A stretch of DNA of 64,000 nucleotides from Myxococcales bacterium (GTDB lineage Bacteria; Myxococcota_A; UBA9160; UBA4427), in the NCBI GenBank assembly GCA_014240165.1, contig JAAZXM010000003.1:1-64000 (forward strand). The letters are read 5' to 3'. Of the stretch, positions 42,662 to 50,667 are shown in pieces. The notes under the pieces were generated by a model. That model did no database searches. It was not told the origin of the DNA and saw nothing but the letters and a program-made list of their open reading frames with translations. The first letter of the stretch is position 1. Every line of letters starts with the position of its first letter. Position numbers and translations under genes: made by a program.

Positions 42662-43774
42662 GTGCATCGATGGCCTGTCGATGCATTGGCTGAATGGGAG
42701 CATGGAACCTTGCTCATGGTACTATCTCGCTCGCATGGAGATGATGGGATTCACCGGGTGAGCGCCGCGGACACGGGAGCCGGTTCTGGGCGCTTCGCCG
42801 AGGTCGACGCGCTGAAGGGCGTAGGCATTCTTCTCGTGGTTCTGATCCACTCTCTGCGCCCCAGTTGGGACCCCGGAATTTCCGGCGCCGAACTCTGGCT
42901 TGGTTCTATTACCCGTTTCGCTGTCCCCGGATTTTTTGCTGCGTCCGGGTATCTCTACGCCACGGGTCAGCCCATTGCAGGCGCGGTCGTTGGCCGCAGG
43001 CTCTTGCGGCTATTCGTTCCCTACGCGGTGGCCTCGTTGGCGGCCCAGGCCTTTTTTTGGGTGACTTCGAGTCCGCCCAAAACAGGTGCCGTGTGGAGCG
43101 ATCTCCTGCTCGCTGCGTCTTTCGGCGCGTATTATTTCGTGTTGATACTCGCGCTCTTCATCGTTTGCTCGCCTCTGTTGGCAAGAATGGGAAGCCGAAG
43201 CGTGGCTATCCTCCTGATCCCGCTCCTGATTGCTCAGTGGTTGATGGAAACGGGCACCGTCCCGTCCGCGAGTTTCTTCTGGCACCTGCGCAATCCCTTT
43301 CTCTGGGCTGGCTATTTTGTCCTCGGCTGGTGGGTTCGACTGCATCACGATGCGATCGTGGCAGCGGTGGCTCGAAAGCGTGGGCAGTGGATCGGGGTGA
43401 TGTTGGTGGCGTGGTTGCTCCTGATCACAACCCTGGCTTTTTCGTCGGGGATGGCTCTCATGGTTATCAGTTCCACGGCTTGGCTGACGATTTTCGTCAG
43501 CGTCGCTCTGGTTTTTGTTGTTTCGGCGGGACGCGATCTTCCCGCCACGGTTCGTCCAGCGCTGGGTTGGCTCAGCGATGCGAGCTACCCCCTATACCTA
43601 TTCCATCTCTTCTTTCTCAGCCTGGTCGCTCCCGCGATGGGCATGGGTAAAGGGCAGTTCGAGGCGGGAAAGCTCTTGGCGGTCTGGGCCTCCGGCGTAG
43701 TGGGCCCCATCGTGCTTCTCTGGTTGGGGCGCAGACTGCTTGGGAGCCGGTCTCGGCTGCTATTTGGCGCTTGA
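42662..43774 (+). CDS. acyltransferase-3 family membrane protein
   Basis: This 370-residue polytopic protein has about ten membrane segments. The first cytoplasmic block is FAEVDALKGVGILLVVLIHSLRP, where the His at about residue 63 aligns with the acyltransferase-3 catalytic His. It ends with SYPLYLFHLFFLSLV, a hallmark of the family. Such proteins O-acylate surface sugars or peptidoglycan. The true start is uncertain; ATG 42662, ATG 42716 and GTG 42758 are all in frame and none has a strong Shine-Dalgarno. The gene overlaps the next, convergent gene by 15 bases. Confidence 0.8.
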   Translation: MHRWPVDALAEWEHGTLLMVLSRSHGDDGIHRVSAADTGAGSGRFAEVDALKGVGILLVVLIHSLRPSWDPGISGAELWLGSITRFAVPGFFAASGYLYATGQPIAGAVVGRRLLRLFVPYAVASLAAQAFFWVTSSPPKTGAVWSDLLLAASFGAYYFVLILALFIVCSPLLARMGSRSVAILLIPLLIAQWLMETGTVPSASFFWHLRNPFLWAGYFVLGWWVRLHHDAIVAAVARKRGQWIGVMLVAWLLLITTLAFSSGMALMVISSTAWLTIFVSVALVFVVSAGRDLPATVRPALGWLSDASYPLYLFHLFFLSLVAPAMGMGKGQFEAGKLLAVWASGVVGPIVLLWLGRRLLGSRSRLLFGA

Positions 43775-45448
43775 GCTGAGCGCGCTCGTGGATTCGCTGA
43801 CGGGATCAGTCGGTCCATCCCAGGGCCTTCGCACGGGCTTTCCGGGTTTTGCATCGAGGTCGAGTTCCCCGTTCCGAATGACGGGAACCCCGCTCACGAT
43901 GACGTGGCGCATCCCCTCGCTCACCGGCCGCGGGGCCTGGAGGGTTGCGCGCACCCGAATCTCCGACAAGTCGAAGACGACAAGATCCGCATCGGCGCCC
44001 AATTGGATGCGGCCTTTTTTCTTCATGGCCGGGACTTGGCTCTCGAGGGCACGAGCAGGGTTGTATGCCCCCATTCGAAAAGCGTCCATCAGGCTGAACT
44101 CGTTCCACTCTCGCACCCAGAGTTCGAGGAAGCGCGTATAGGTCGCGACACCGCGTGGATGGGCCCAGGCCTCTTCGGGCAGGGGCCACGCATCCCCGGG
44201 AATCAGGCGACCCTGACGGTCGCTCCAGGGCATGGCATCCGAGGCCAGGACGATGCCAGGAAAGTCGAAGGATTCGCGCTGGGTGGCGCGGTGTTCGAGA
44301 TTTTGCTCCGAATCCCGGTGGAGAAGGAAGATCATCGCAGCGGGGTCTTTGGCGCGCAGGTCGGCGAGTTCGGCATCGTCGGCGATGGGCCGACCGTAGT
44401 AGAGGATGTCGGATGGGACGAAGCCGCGACTGAAGTGGGGGAGTTCTTCGGGCGCCAGGAATTCCGCTCCCAGGACGGTCGAGCCCGTTTCTGCCACGAG
44501 TGCTTCCACGTCGATCCACGCACCTTTCGCCTGGGCTGCGGCGATCATGGGCAGGGTGGTTTGCACCGTTGCGAGAGAGATGTGGCAAACGTACCAATGA
44601 GCCCCTGTGGTAATGGCATTCGAGATAATCTCTTGGATCGCCGCAACATCCCCACCTGGATCTGCGCCGCCCCAGAAACGGGGGTGACTCATGATGGGGA
44701 CGTTCTGGCGAGCAGCCAGGCGCGAAAGCGCCCTGATTTCCGAGTGGGGAACGCCGGGCGCGTAGCCGTGAGTCAAGCCGATCCCCAAGGCGCCTTGCTC
44801 GAGTCCCGCCTTCAGGAGTGCAAGAATTTCAGCTTCCTGTGTAGGGCTCGCCGCTCGTGTCCAAGCATTGTTCCTGACTCCTTGAAGGTAGGCCGCCAGG
44901 CTGCCATCGGGCGTGATGCCTCCGAGGATTTGCATGCGCGCGAGTCCCCAACTGGCAGTCCATCCGTAGTGGGTGGCTCGTCCTTCACGGGCTGCGCGCG
45001 CATAGGCCGCGGCCACGGGCAGTTGTCCGACTTCGGCTTCGATGGCGGTCGTGACCCCATCAAAGAGTTGGAGGCGGCCGCTGAGCAGGGTGCCGCCATG
45101 CGCATGGAGGTCGATAAAGCCAGGGCCGACGACCATGTCCGTGGCGTCGATGATGTCCCGTCCCGATAAAGGGGCTGGCGAGAGAGCCGCGATTCTTCCC
45201 GCCTGAATTCCCACATTGAGATATTTTTCTGTACCCGAAGCGGGATCGAGCACTCGGCCGCCCTGGATGACAAGGTCGTAGCTCGCGCTCCAAGCGTTGG
45301 GGGTGGCCAGGCCGATGTAGGCGGTGATGGCCAACATCTGCCGAAGGCGACTCGATCCTGGGAATGAGCGGGTGGGCAGGCGCTTCGGCTCGCGCCGAAA
45401 TTGGCTTCGCTTCGCGACTTGCCGCAAAAACCCCCGCAGGATCGCCAT
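43760..45448 (-). CDS. N-acyl-D-amino-acid deacylase-like amidohydrolase
   Basis: This amidohydrolase of up to 562 residues shows family features YDLVIQGGRVLDPASG, VVGPGFIDLHAHGG (first metal His pair), IGLTHGYAPG, a Cys-His (YVCHIS) metal region, LASDAMPW with the catalytic Asp, and the C-terminal KGRIQLGADADLVVFD. This follows D-aminoacylase and dihydroorotase-like enzymes. A hydrophobic leader with an Ala-rich cleavage site (TPNAWSA) suggests export. ATG 45448 gives a very long N-region, and ATG 45337 gives a compact signal peptide, so the start is uncertain. It overlaps tail-to-tail with the acyltransferase gene. It probably hydrolyses N-acylated amino acids or cyclic amides. Confidence 0.85.
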   Translation of the reverse strand: MAILRGFLRQVAKRSQFRREPKRLPTRSFPGSSRLRQMLAITAYIGLATPNAWSASYDLVIQGGRVLDPASGTEKYLNVGIQAGRIAALSPAPLSGRDIIDATDMVVGPGFIDLHAHGGTLLSGRLQLFDGVTTAIEAEVGQLPVAAAYARAAREGRATHYGWTASWGLARMQILGGITPDGSLAAYLQGVRNNAWTRAASPTQEAEILALLKAGLEQGALGIGLTHGYAPGVPHSEIRALSRLAARQNVPIMSHPRFWGGADPGGDVAAIQEIISNAITTGAHWYVCHISLATVQTTLPMIAAAQAKGAWIDVEALVAETGSTVLGAEFLAPEELPHFSRGFVPSDILYYGRPIADDAELADLRAKDPAAMIFLLHRDSEQNLEHRATQRESFDFPGIVLASDAMPWSDRQGRLIPGDAWPLPEEAWAHPRGVATYTRFLELWVREWNEFSLMDAFRMGAYNPARALESQVPAMKKKGRIQLGADADLVVFDLSEIRVRATLQAPRPVSEGMRHVIVSGVPVIRNGELDLDAKPGKPVRRPWDGPTDPVSESTSALSSSAK

Positions 45449-45755
45449 GGCTGGGTACGCTAAGCGCACTGGACGCATTCGGCAAGTCCGCGAATTCGCT
45501 CGTCGGGCGCCGAGCGGTGCTGGAGTCGGGCCCCGGCCGCCCCCGGGCCCGCGAAACAAGCTGGCTCCCTGATTGGTGGGCGAATCCAGGCGGTGCTAAG
45601 GGTGGTTCCCACATGACTGGGTCGCGCGGCTGTCGAATGTTGCTGGTTTTGACTCGACGTTGCCTTCGATCTTGGATTGTTCTCCGCCTGAAAACTGCAT
45701 AACCCTTTACGTACTTTGCTCTTGCTGAATCAGCTGATCTCAAGGAGATTTGATA
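45449..45755. other. divergent promoter region with palindrome
   Basis: This region separates the deacylase-like gene from the secreted acidic protein. It contains the perfect palindrome ATCAGCTGAT at 45729-45738, close before the Shine-Dalgarno AAGGAG of the rightward gene. It could be an operator, but ten-base palindromes occur by chance. Confidence 0.4.
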
Positions 45756-46352
45756 ATGATATTCCGATCGCTTCGAGCCGCCGTGCCGCACCTCTTAGTT
45801 CTTTCCCTGTCCCTCTCGTTGCTGGCGTTGCCCGCGTTCGCGGACTCCGACTCTGATGAGGACGAAAAGAAGAAGACAATGACGGGAGTTTGGGTCACTC
45901 GGCCCGCGGCTCCCTTTGTCTACCAGGACCCCGATGGCTTTGAGCTCGGTGTGGCTGCCCCTGTCAAGGAAATCACCCTCATGCGATGGGAACTCGAGGA
46001 GGATGAGAACGGCTTGATCACCGGCTACAACACCTACTACTCCATGGACGATCAGGGCGGAAGCCAGTCCCGGGGTACGCTCTGCATGGTGGGTGCGCGC
46101 CAGGGCTCAAAGGTGCTGCTCTCAGAGGCGTACGCTGTCTACGGCGGATTTCCCGTGCCCGAACTGTCGACCCTGACGATATTCAGATTCGATTGTGAGA
46201 AGCGCGGACGGAACAAGCTCAAATGCATGGGAGATGGCCTGAGCAGCATCCCGCCCACTGTTCTGAAGGCTGTTCTGGTTCGCTCGAAGCGAGCGGGGGA
46301 TCTGATTCCGGTTCCCGAAGCAGCTCGGGAGATTTGCCAGCCCGGCGCCTAG
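45756..46352 (+). CDS. secreted protein of unknown function
   Basis: This 198-residue protein starts at ATG 45756 with AAGGAG eight bases before. A signal peptide (MIFRSLRAAVPHLLVLSLSLSLLALPAFA) is followed by a short acidic-then-basic stretch, DSDSDEDEKKK, which could be a flexible or metal-binding linker. The remaining 155 residues look like a beta-rich domain (GVWVTRPAAPFVYQD, ITLMRWELEEDENG) with Cys pairs near CMVGARQ and DCEKR...LKCMGDG. I do not recognise the family. Probably periplasmic or extracellular. A convergent stem-loop overlaps its stop. Confidence 0.7.
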   Translation: MIFRSLRAAVPHLLVLSLSLSLLALPAFADSDSDEDEKKKTMTGVWVTRPAAPFVYQDPDGFELGVAAPVKEITLMRWELEEDENGLITGYNTYYSMDDQGGSQSRGTLCMVGARQGSKVLLSEAYAVYGGFPVPELSTLTIFRFDCEKRGRNKLKCMGDGLSSIPPTVLKAVLVRSKRAGDLIPVPEAAREICQPGA

Positions 46353-46416
46353 CGGCAACGAAACCGCCCGGCTCTCGAGGCCCTGAGCCACGGGGGCCGG
46401 GCGGAGCGCTAGCGCC
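46344..46416. terminator. convergent stem-loop holding both stop codons
   Basis: CCGCCCGGC (46364-46372) pairs perfectly with GCCGGGCGG (46396-46404). Outside it, GGCGCCTAGCG (46344-46354) pairs, with one bulged base, with CGCTAGCGCC (46407-46416). The stop codons of the rightward secreted-protein gene (46350-46352) and the leftward crotonase gene (46409-46411) lie in the outer arms. No T-run follows, so a Rho-independent role in either direction is uncertain. Confidence 0.5.
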
Positions 46417-47242
46417 CTTCGAAGCGCGGCTCTCGTTTTTCGACGAAAGAAGTCACGGCTTCCTTGTGATCCCGGGTCCCGGCGGTCCGGATGAGTCCCC
46501 GAGCTTCCTGTTCGAGGCAGGAGGGGAGATCTGCGCGGAGGGCGTGGTCCAGGTTCTTTTTCATTTGCGCGAAAGCCAGGGAGGGGCCCGAGGCCAGTTG
46601 CTTCGCCAGGGCTCGGGTTTCGGCTCCAAGTTGATCGTCGTGGACGACCCGATTGACGAGTCCCCACTCTTCGCATTGGCGTGCGGGAATGCGCGCGCCC
46701 GTATAGAAAAGTTCGCGTGCGCGCGCGGTGCCGACCATTTGGGTGAGGAAGAAACTCGCCCCGTAGTCGCCGGAAAGGCCGATGCGCGCGAAGCCGGTGG
46801 TCATGAATGCGCTCTCGGCAGCGATTCGCAAATCGCAGGCAAGGGCGATGGAAAGGCCAGCCCCGGCTGCAGCGCCCGGCATTGAGGCCAGGGTCGGTTT
46901 GGGCATGGCATAGAGCGCACCCGTCAGGGTCTTCTGCCTTTCCGTCAAATCGGCGATGGCTTCCTCGGGCCCCTTGGGTCGAGGCCGGTCGGGGTCGCGG
47001 TTGCCCATGCCCTTGACGTCGCCGCCGGCGCAAAAGCTGGTGCCCGTGCCCGTGAGGACCACGCAGCGGACCTCGGGATCTTCGGCGGTCTGGGCGATCA
47101 TGCGCCGAAGGGCAGGGCTGACGATATCGCCCAGGGCATTCCGAACCTCGGGGCGGTTGAAGGTCAGCGTGGCGACGCCATCTTCGAGCGTGGCCAGGAG
47201 TTGGTCGGTCCCCGTATCGAGCGTTTTGATCTTGCGCGTCAT
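46409..47242 (-). CDS. enoyl-CoA hydratase/isomerase family protein (isomerase-like)
   Basis: This 277-residue crotonase-fold protein has the oxyanion-hole motifs TSFCAGGDVKG (68-78) and PGAAAGAGLSIALACD (121-136). The hydratase Glu that normally follows in PE is not conserved, and that position reads FARIGLSGDYG. Asp in SGDYG matches the PaaG-type isomerases, where an Asp in PDxGG is used. Isomerase or another crotonase reaction is thus more likely than simple hydration. It is divergent from a second crotonase gene 180 bases away. Confidence 0.88.
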   Translation of the reverse strand: MTRKIKTLDTGTDQLLATLEDGVATLTFNRPEVRNALGDIVSPALRRMIAQTAEDPEVRCVVLTGTGTSFCAGGDVKGMGNRDPDRPRPKGPEEAIADLTERQKTLTGALYAMPKPTLASMPGAAAGAGLSIALACDLRIAAESAFMTTGFARIGLSGDYGASFFLTQMVGTARARELFYTGARIPARQCEEWGLVNRVVHDDQLGAETRALAKQLASGPSLAFAQMKKNLDHALRADLPSCLEQEARGLIRTAGTRDHKEAVTSFVEKREPRFEGR

Positions 47243-47422
47243 GCAGGGGATACTAAGAGATCACCGGTGCTCGCAACAGTTGCGGGGCGCTGGGAGTTGC
47301 CTTCCTGGGGCGCTCTTCGAGTTCTATACTCGTCCAAAGAGTCGGGTGTGGGCGCTCTCGTAGCTCGAGGCAGCGCGCCGAAGACAAGACGTTATCCGTG
47401 GGTTTTTCTGGAGAATTGGCCA

Positions 47423-48208
47423 ATGAGCGATGCATTGATCATCGAGCGGGACGGGCGGGTTGTGACCCTCATCAACAACGATGCTCCCTATAACCGAATG
47501 ACGCTCGATTTCATGGATGAACTCGAGTCGGCGGTGGAGGGTCTCGCCGAAGACGATTCGGTGGGCGCGGTGGTGATTCGGGGCGCGGGCGACGAGCACT
47601 TCTCGGTAGGGATGAACCTCAAGCAAATGGGGGAGGGGGTGCAGAGGAAGGGCAGCTTCGAAGGCGTGCTCGACCAGCGGCTGCGTGTGATCTCGATGAT
47701 CGAGAACATGAACAAGCCCTGGGTCGCGACGCTCTACGGCTATTGCCTGGGTGGCGGGCTCGAGCTTCCGCTGGGATGCCACTTTCGCTTGGCGGCTGCG
47801 GAGGGGGCAAAGATCGGACTTCCAGAGATGGATCTCGGCGCGGTTCCCGCCTGGGGGGGCACGGCCCGGTTGGTGCGCTGCGTCGGTCGTGATGCGTCGC
47901 TGGATATGATCCTCCGTGCCAAGAAGATTTCCGGCCCCGAGGCGTTGCGCATCGGTCTCGTTCAAGAGGTGTGGCCCAACGACGAATTGCAGCAGCGCGC
48001 CCATGACCTGGCCCGGGAATTGGCCACCATGCCGAGTAGCGCCGTGGCGGGTGTGCTCGAGGCCATCGTGGGCTCGGGCGAGAAATCTCTCGAAGAGGGG
48101 ATCGCTGCTGAGCGTCGTGCCGTGGTGGCGTGCATGGATACGGCGGACTCCAAGGAGGGTATGCGCGCTTTCCTGGAAAAACGCCCGCCCCGATTCCATC
48201 AGGAATAG
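47423..48208 (+). CDS. enoyl-CoA hydratase/isomerase family protein
   Basis: This 261-residue crotonase-fold enzyme shows oxyanion-hole segments EHFSVGMNLKQMG and YGYCLGGGLELPLGCHF, followed by KIGLPEMDLGAVPAWGG, where the Glu of the LPE motif could serve as acid/base. The start at ATG 47423 (GGAG upstream) is preferred over the longer frame. It is divergent from the first crotonase; substrates are CoA thioesters of unknown chain. Sequence features make hydratase or decarboxylase/isomerase equally possible. Confidence 0.88.
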   Translation: MSDALIIERDGRVVTLINNDAPYNRMTLDFMDELESAVEGLAEDDSVGAVVIRGAGDEHFSVGMNLKQMGEGVQRKGSFEGVLDQRLRVISMIENMNKPWVATLYGYCLGGGLELPLGCHFRLAAAEGAKIGLPEMDLGAVPAWGGTARLVRCVGRDASLDMILRAKKISGPEALRIGLVQEVWPNDELQQRAHDLARELATMPSSAVAGVLEAIVGSGEKSLEEGIAAERRAVVACMDTADSKEGMRAFLEKRPPRFHQE

Positions 48209-48236
48209 GGCCCGGGTTGCGCCAGGACCCAACGCA

Positions 48237-49214
48237 TCAGGGGCGGCGCACCATCCACACGTTGCGAAAGAAGACCGGGTCCCAGTGATCCTGGAGAAGG
48301 AGGGGATTCGGTTCGGGAGTCTCGTCCTTGCCCAGCCCGGTGGGTCCCGAGAGGGCGATATCATCGTGGATGACGACTCCGTTATGCCGCACACTGATGC
48401 GGGCGGGCGCGATCTTTCGTCCGTCAGGGTCGAAGCGCGCTTCGCTGAACTCGATGTCGTAGGTCTGCCACTGGAGGGGCGGGTAGCTCATGTTGACCCG
48501 CGGGCTGAAGGCTTCGTAGATTGCCCCGGCCCCGCGTGGGTGGGGGGCGAGGCCGAAGGAGTCGAGCACCTGAACCTCGTACCGCTCCTGGAGGTAGATG
48601 CCGCTATTGCCCCGCCCCTGGTCTTCGGAGCCCGGCATATAGGGCGTTCGGAATTCGACGTGAAGGCTGAGGTCACGGTGGGGCTCAGCTGTTCGAGCGG
48701 GTACCCCCAGCAGCCCCCGCTCATCGGCGGAACCTTGGGCAAGGTGGCGCGTGGGTGCATCGGCAAAGAGGATTTCGGCCTCCGCGGGCGGCTTCGCCCC
48801 CTCGGTGGGGCTCCGGCGCACGACGCGTTGAAGCGAGAATTCTTCTCCGCTTCCGCTTTGGCCAACGAGATGACCCTCCCGGGCGGCGCCTTGCCAGTCG
48901 CCGGAGAATACGATGCCTCCGCCCTCGCTTCGCCCCGCCGCCACGAATCGGGGACCGCCATCGAAGCCCTCCCCGGGAAGTCCGCCCCGGAGCAAAACCC
49001 CGCGAAAGCGCCCCGAGCCCAGGGCAATCACCTGGGCCGCAAAAGGGGCGCCCGCGGCGCGGTATTCCCCCTGGAGTCGATAATCAGGACCGGCGCTGCT
49101 CGGTTCGAGATGGGCTTCGCCGCTGCAGCCCATAAAGGCCGCGAGCAATAGAGTCGTTGCTGCCCGCCCAAAAGGCTCGGTTCGGCGCGAAGCAGCAGCG
49201 AAAGCCCGCGTCAT
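48237..49214 (-). CDS. DUF1080 (3-keto-disaccharide hydrolase-like) lipoprotein
   Basis: This 325-residue lipoprotein has a lipobox around AFMGCSG (Cys30). An N-terminal domain of about 100 residues of unknown fold (YRLQGEYRAAG to GHLVGQSG) precedes the concanavalin-like DUF1080 domain. The latter shows the hallmark GNSGIYLQERYEVQVLDSFG, then YDIEF, NGVVIHDDIALSGPTG and the terminal LLLQDHWDPVFFRNVW. Members hydrolyse 3-keto-glycosides made by flavin oxidoreductases, or bind glycans. Third gene of the leftward operon, 28 bases after the transporter gene; an extracytoplasmic hydrolase next to a transporter fits a nutrient-uptake role. Confidence 0.85.
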   Translation of the reverse strand: MTRAFAAASRRTEPFGRAATTLLLAAFMGCSGEAHLEPSSAGPDYRLQGEYRAAGAPFAAQVIALGSGRFRGVLLRGGLPGEGFDGGPRFVAAGRSEGGGIVFSGDWQGAAREGHLVGQSGSGEEFSLQRVVRRSPTEGAKPPAEAEILFADAPTRHLAQGSADERGLLGVPARTAEPHRDLSLHVEFRTPYMPGSEDQGRGNSGIYLQERYEVQVLDSFGLAPHPRGAGAIYEAFSPRVNMSYPPLQWQTYDIEFSEARFDPDGRKIAPARISVRHNGVVIHDDIALSGPTGLGKDETPEPNPLLLQDHWDPVFFRNVWMVRRP

Positions 49215-49242
49215 CGCCGGCTCCGGGGCTGCGGCGGCGCCA

Positions 49243-50667
49243 TCAGGCGGTCAGGATGCTCCACCAATGGCCTCCGTTTCGGGCGACATAGGTTCCCAGG
49301 AAGATGAGCAGGAAGAGCGTGATGGCCCCCATGGCCCCGATCCAGATTCGTCCGCGGGTGCCTTGGGGCATGTCTGCTCCGAGGTAGGCGCGGCTTCGCT
49401 GTAGGAGGATGAAGCCCGCGTAGGCGCCGGGTAGGAAGAGGCCGCAGATCACGTTGGTGGGGACCGCAACCCAGATGGCGATCTCGCTCCAATAAACGCA
49501 GCCCAAGACCCCGGGGATGGGAAGCAGGGTGGCCAGCCGGTAGCGCGTGCCGCCGAATTTCCAGCCGAAGATTTCGGCGCAGACGAAGCCGCAGGTGAGC
49601 ATTTGAAGCGTGATGGAACTGAGCGCCATGCCCAGAATCCCCAGGCCGAAGATCATTCGACCCGGGGCGACGCCCACCACCGCCGCCAGGGAGCGCGCCG
49701 CCTCCACCGGGGAAAGGCGCGTCCCATCGTAGGCCGGATCCAGATGCAGGGTGTTGGCGGTGGCGATCACGATCAGGCTGGTGGCGAGCACGTAGGGGAG
49801 CAGCATGCCCAGGCCGAGATCGAAACGCGCCATGCGTCGATGCTCGCGCCCCCAACCCCGGGCCAGCAGGCTGTAGGGATAGAGAAAAACCATATTGATC
49901 CCCACCGCGGCGGAGATCCCGCTGAGTACCAGGGTCATGGCCACGACTCCGTTGCGGTCCGCAGGGATCTCGAAGCTGAAAAAGCCGCGCAGAAGATCGC
50001 CCCAATTCGAGACTCCCGTTTCCAGCACAACGGCGCCGAAGCAGAGCACGATGCCCCAGACCATATATTTCAAGACGCGCTCATAGAGCCGCAGAAGAAG
50101 AGGCGAGCGGCCATAGAGATTGGAAAGCAAAAGGGCCAGGGCCAGGACGAAGGATCCGGTGGCCAGGGGGGAAAGCGACCAACCGGCCACGTCCGCCATG
50201 TCGACGAGTACCGCCGAGGCGAGGGCGTATTGCGGAAATTGCCAAACCAGGGACGCGGCCAGGGCCCCCAATGCCCAACTCCAGGCGAAGAAGGGGCCCG
50301 CGTGCTGCCGCATGGCGGGCCAGGGCCGCTGACCGGTGGAGAGGGTTTGGTGCGCGATGGCGGAAAGCATGACCAGACCCAGGACCATGCCGAGAGGGGC
50401 GACCCAGAGCAGCGAGTAGCCGAAGACTGCACCGGCGAAGAGCGCCGCCGAGGCGGTGCCTCCACCCAGGGTCATGGCGCTCTGGAGATAACCCGGGCCC
50501 AAGAGGCCGAGGTAGCGCCGGGTGCGCGGCCAATAGCCGGCGCTTTCGAGTAACTCGAGTTCCTCGCATTCTTCGCGCAGGGCTTCGGGGTTGGGCGGGT
50601 GTGCCATTCGCAGGCCGACTTGAAGCGCGTCCAATTCGGCATCGCCTATTTTTTCGCCGGGTTTCAT
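49243..50667 (-). CDS. Nramp-fold transporter lacking metal-binding motifs
   Basis: This 474-residue membrane protein is clearly Nramp-like in order: GPGYLQSAMTLGGGTASAALFAGAVFGYSLLWV (about 57-89) starts the first helix and GISAAVGINMVFLYPYSLLARGWG (about 250-273) is the sixth. In metal-carrying Nramps, helix 1 has DPGN and helix 6 has MPHN-like residues that ligate the metal. Here helix 1 reads LGGG and helix 6 reads INMVFLYP, so Asp, Asn and Met-Pro-His are lost. It therefore probably moves something other than Mn or Fe, perhaps an organic solute. ATG 50667 overlaps the enolase-family stop as ATGA, implying coupled translation. Confidence 0.85.
   Translation of the reverse strand: MKPGEKIGDAELDALQVGLRMAHPPNPEALREECEELELLESAGYWPRTRRYLGLLGPGYLQSAMTLGGGTASAALFAGAVFGYSLLWVAPLGMVLGLVMLSAIAHQTLSTGQRPWPAMRQHAGPFFAWSWALGALAASLVWQFPQYALASAVLVDMADVAGWSLSPLATGSFVLALALLLSNLYGRSPLLLRLYERVLKYMVWGIVLCFGAVVLETGVSNWGDLLRGFFSFEIPADRNGVVAMTLVLSGISAAVGINMVFLYPYSLLARGWGREHRRMARFDLGLGMLLPYVLATSLIVIATANTLHLDPAYDGTRLSPVEAARSLAAVVGVAPGRMIFGLGILGMALSSITLQMLTCGFVCAEIFGWKFGGTRYRLATLLPIPGVLGCVYWSEIAIWVAVPTNVICGLFLPGAYAGFILLQRSRAYLGADMPQGTRGRIWIGAMGAITLFLLIFLGTYVARNGGHWWSILTA

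Noticed and set aside
43904..45169. A 421-codon open frame on the + strand
   Set aside because: Antisense to the D-aminoacylase-like gene.
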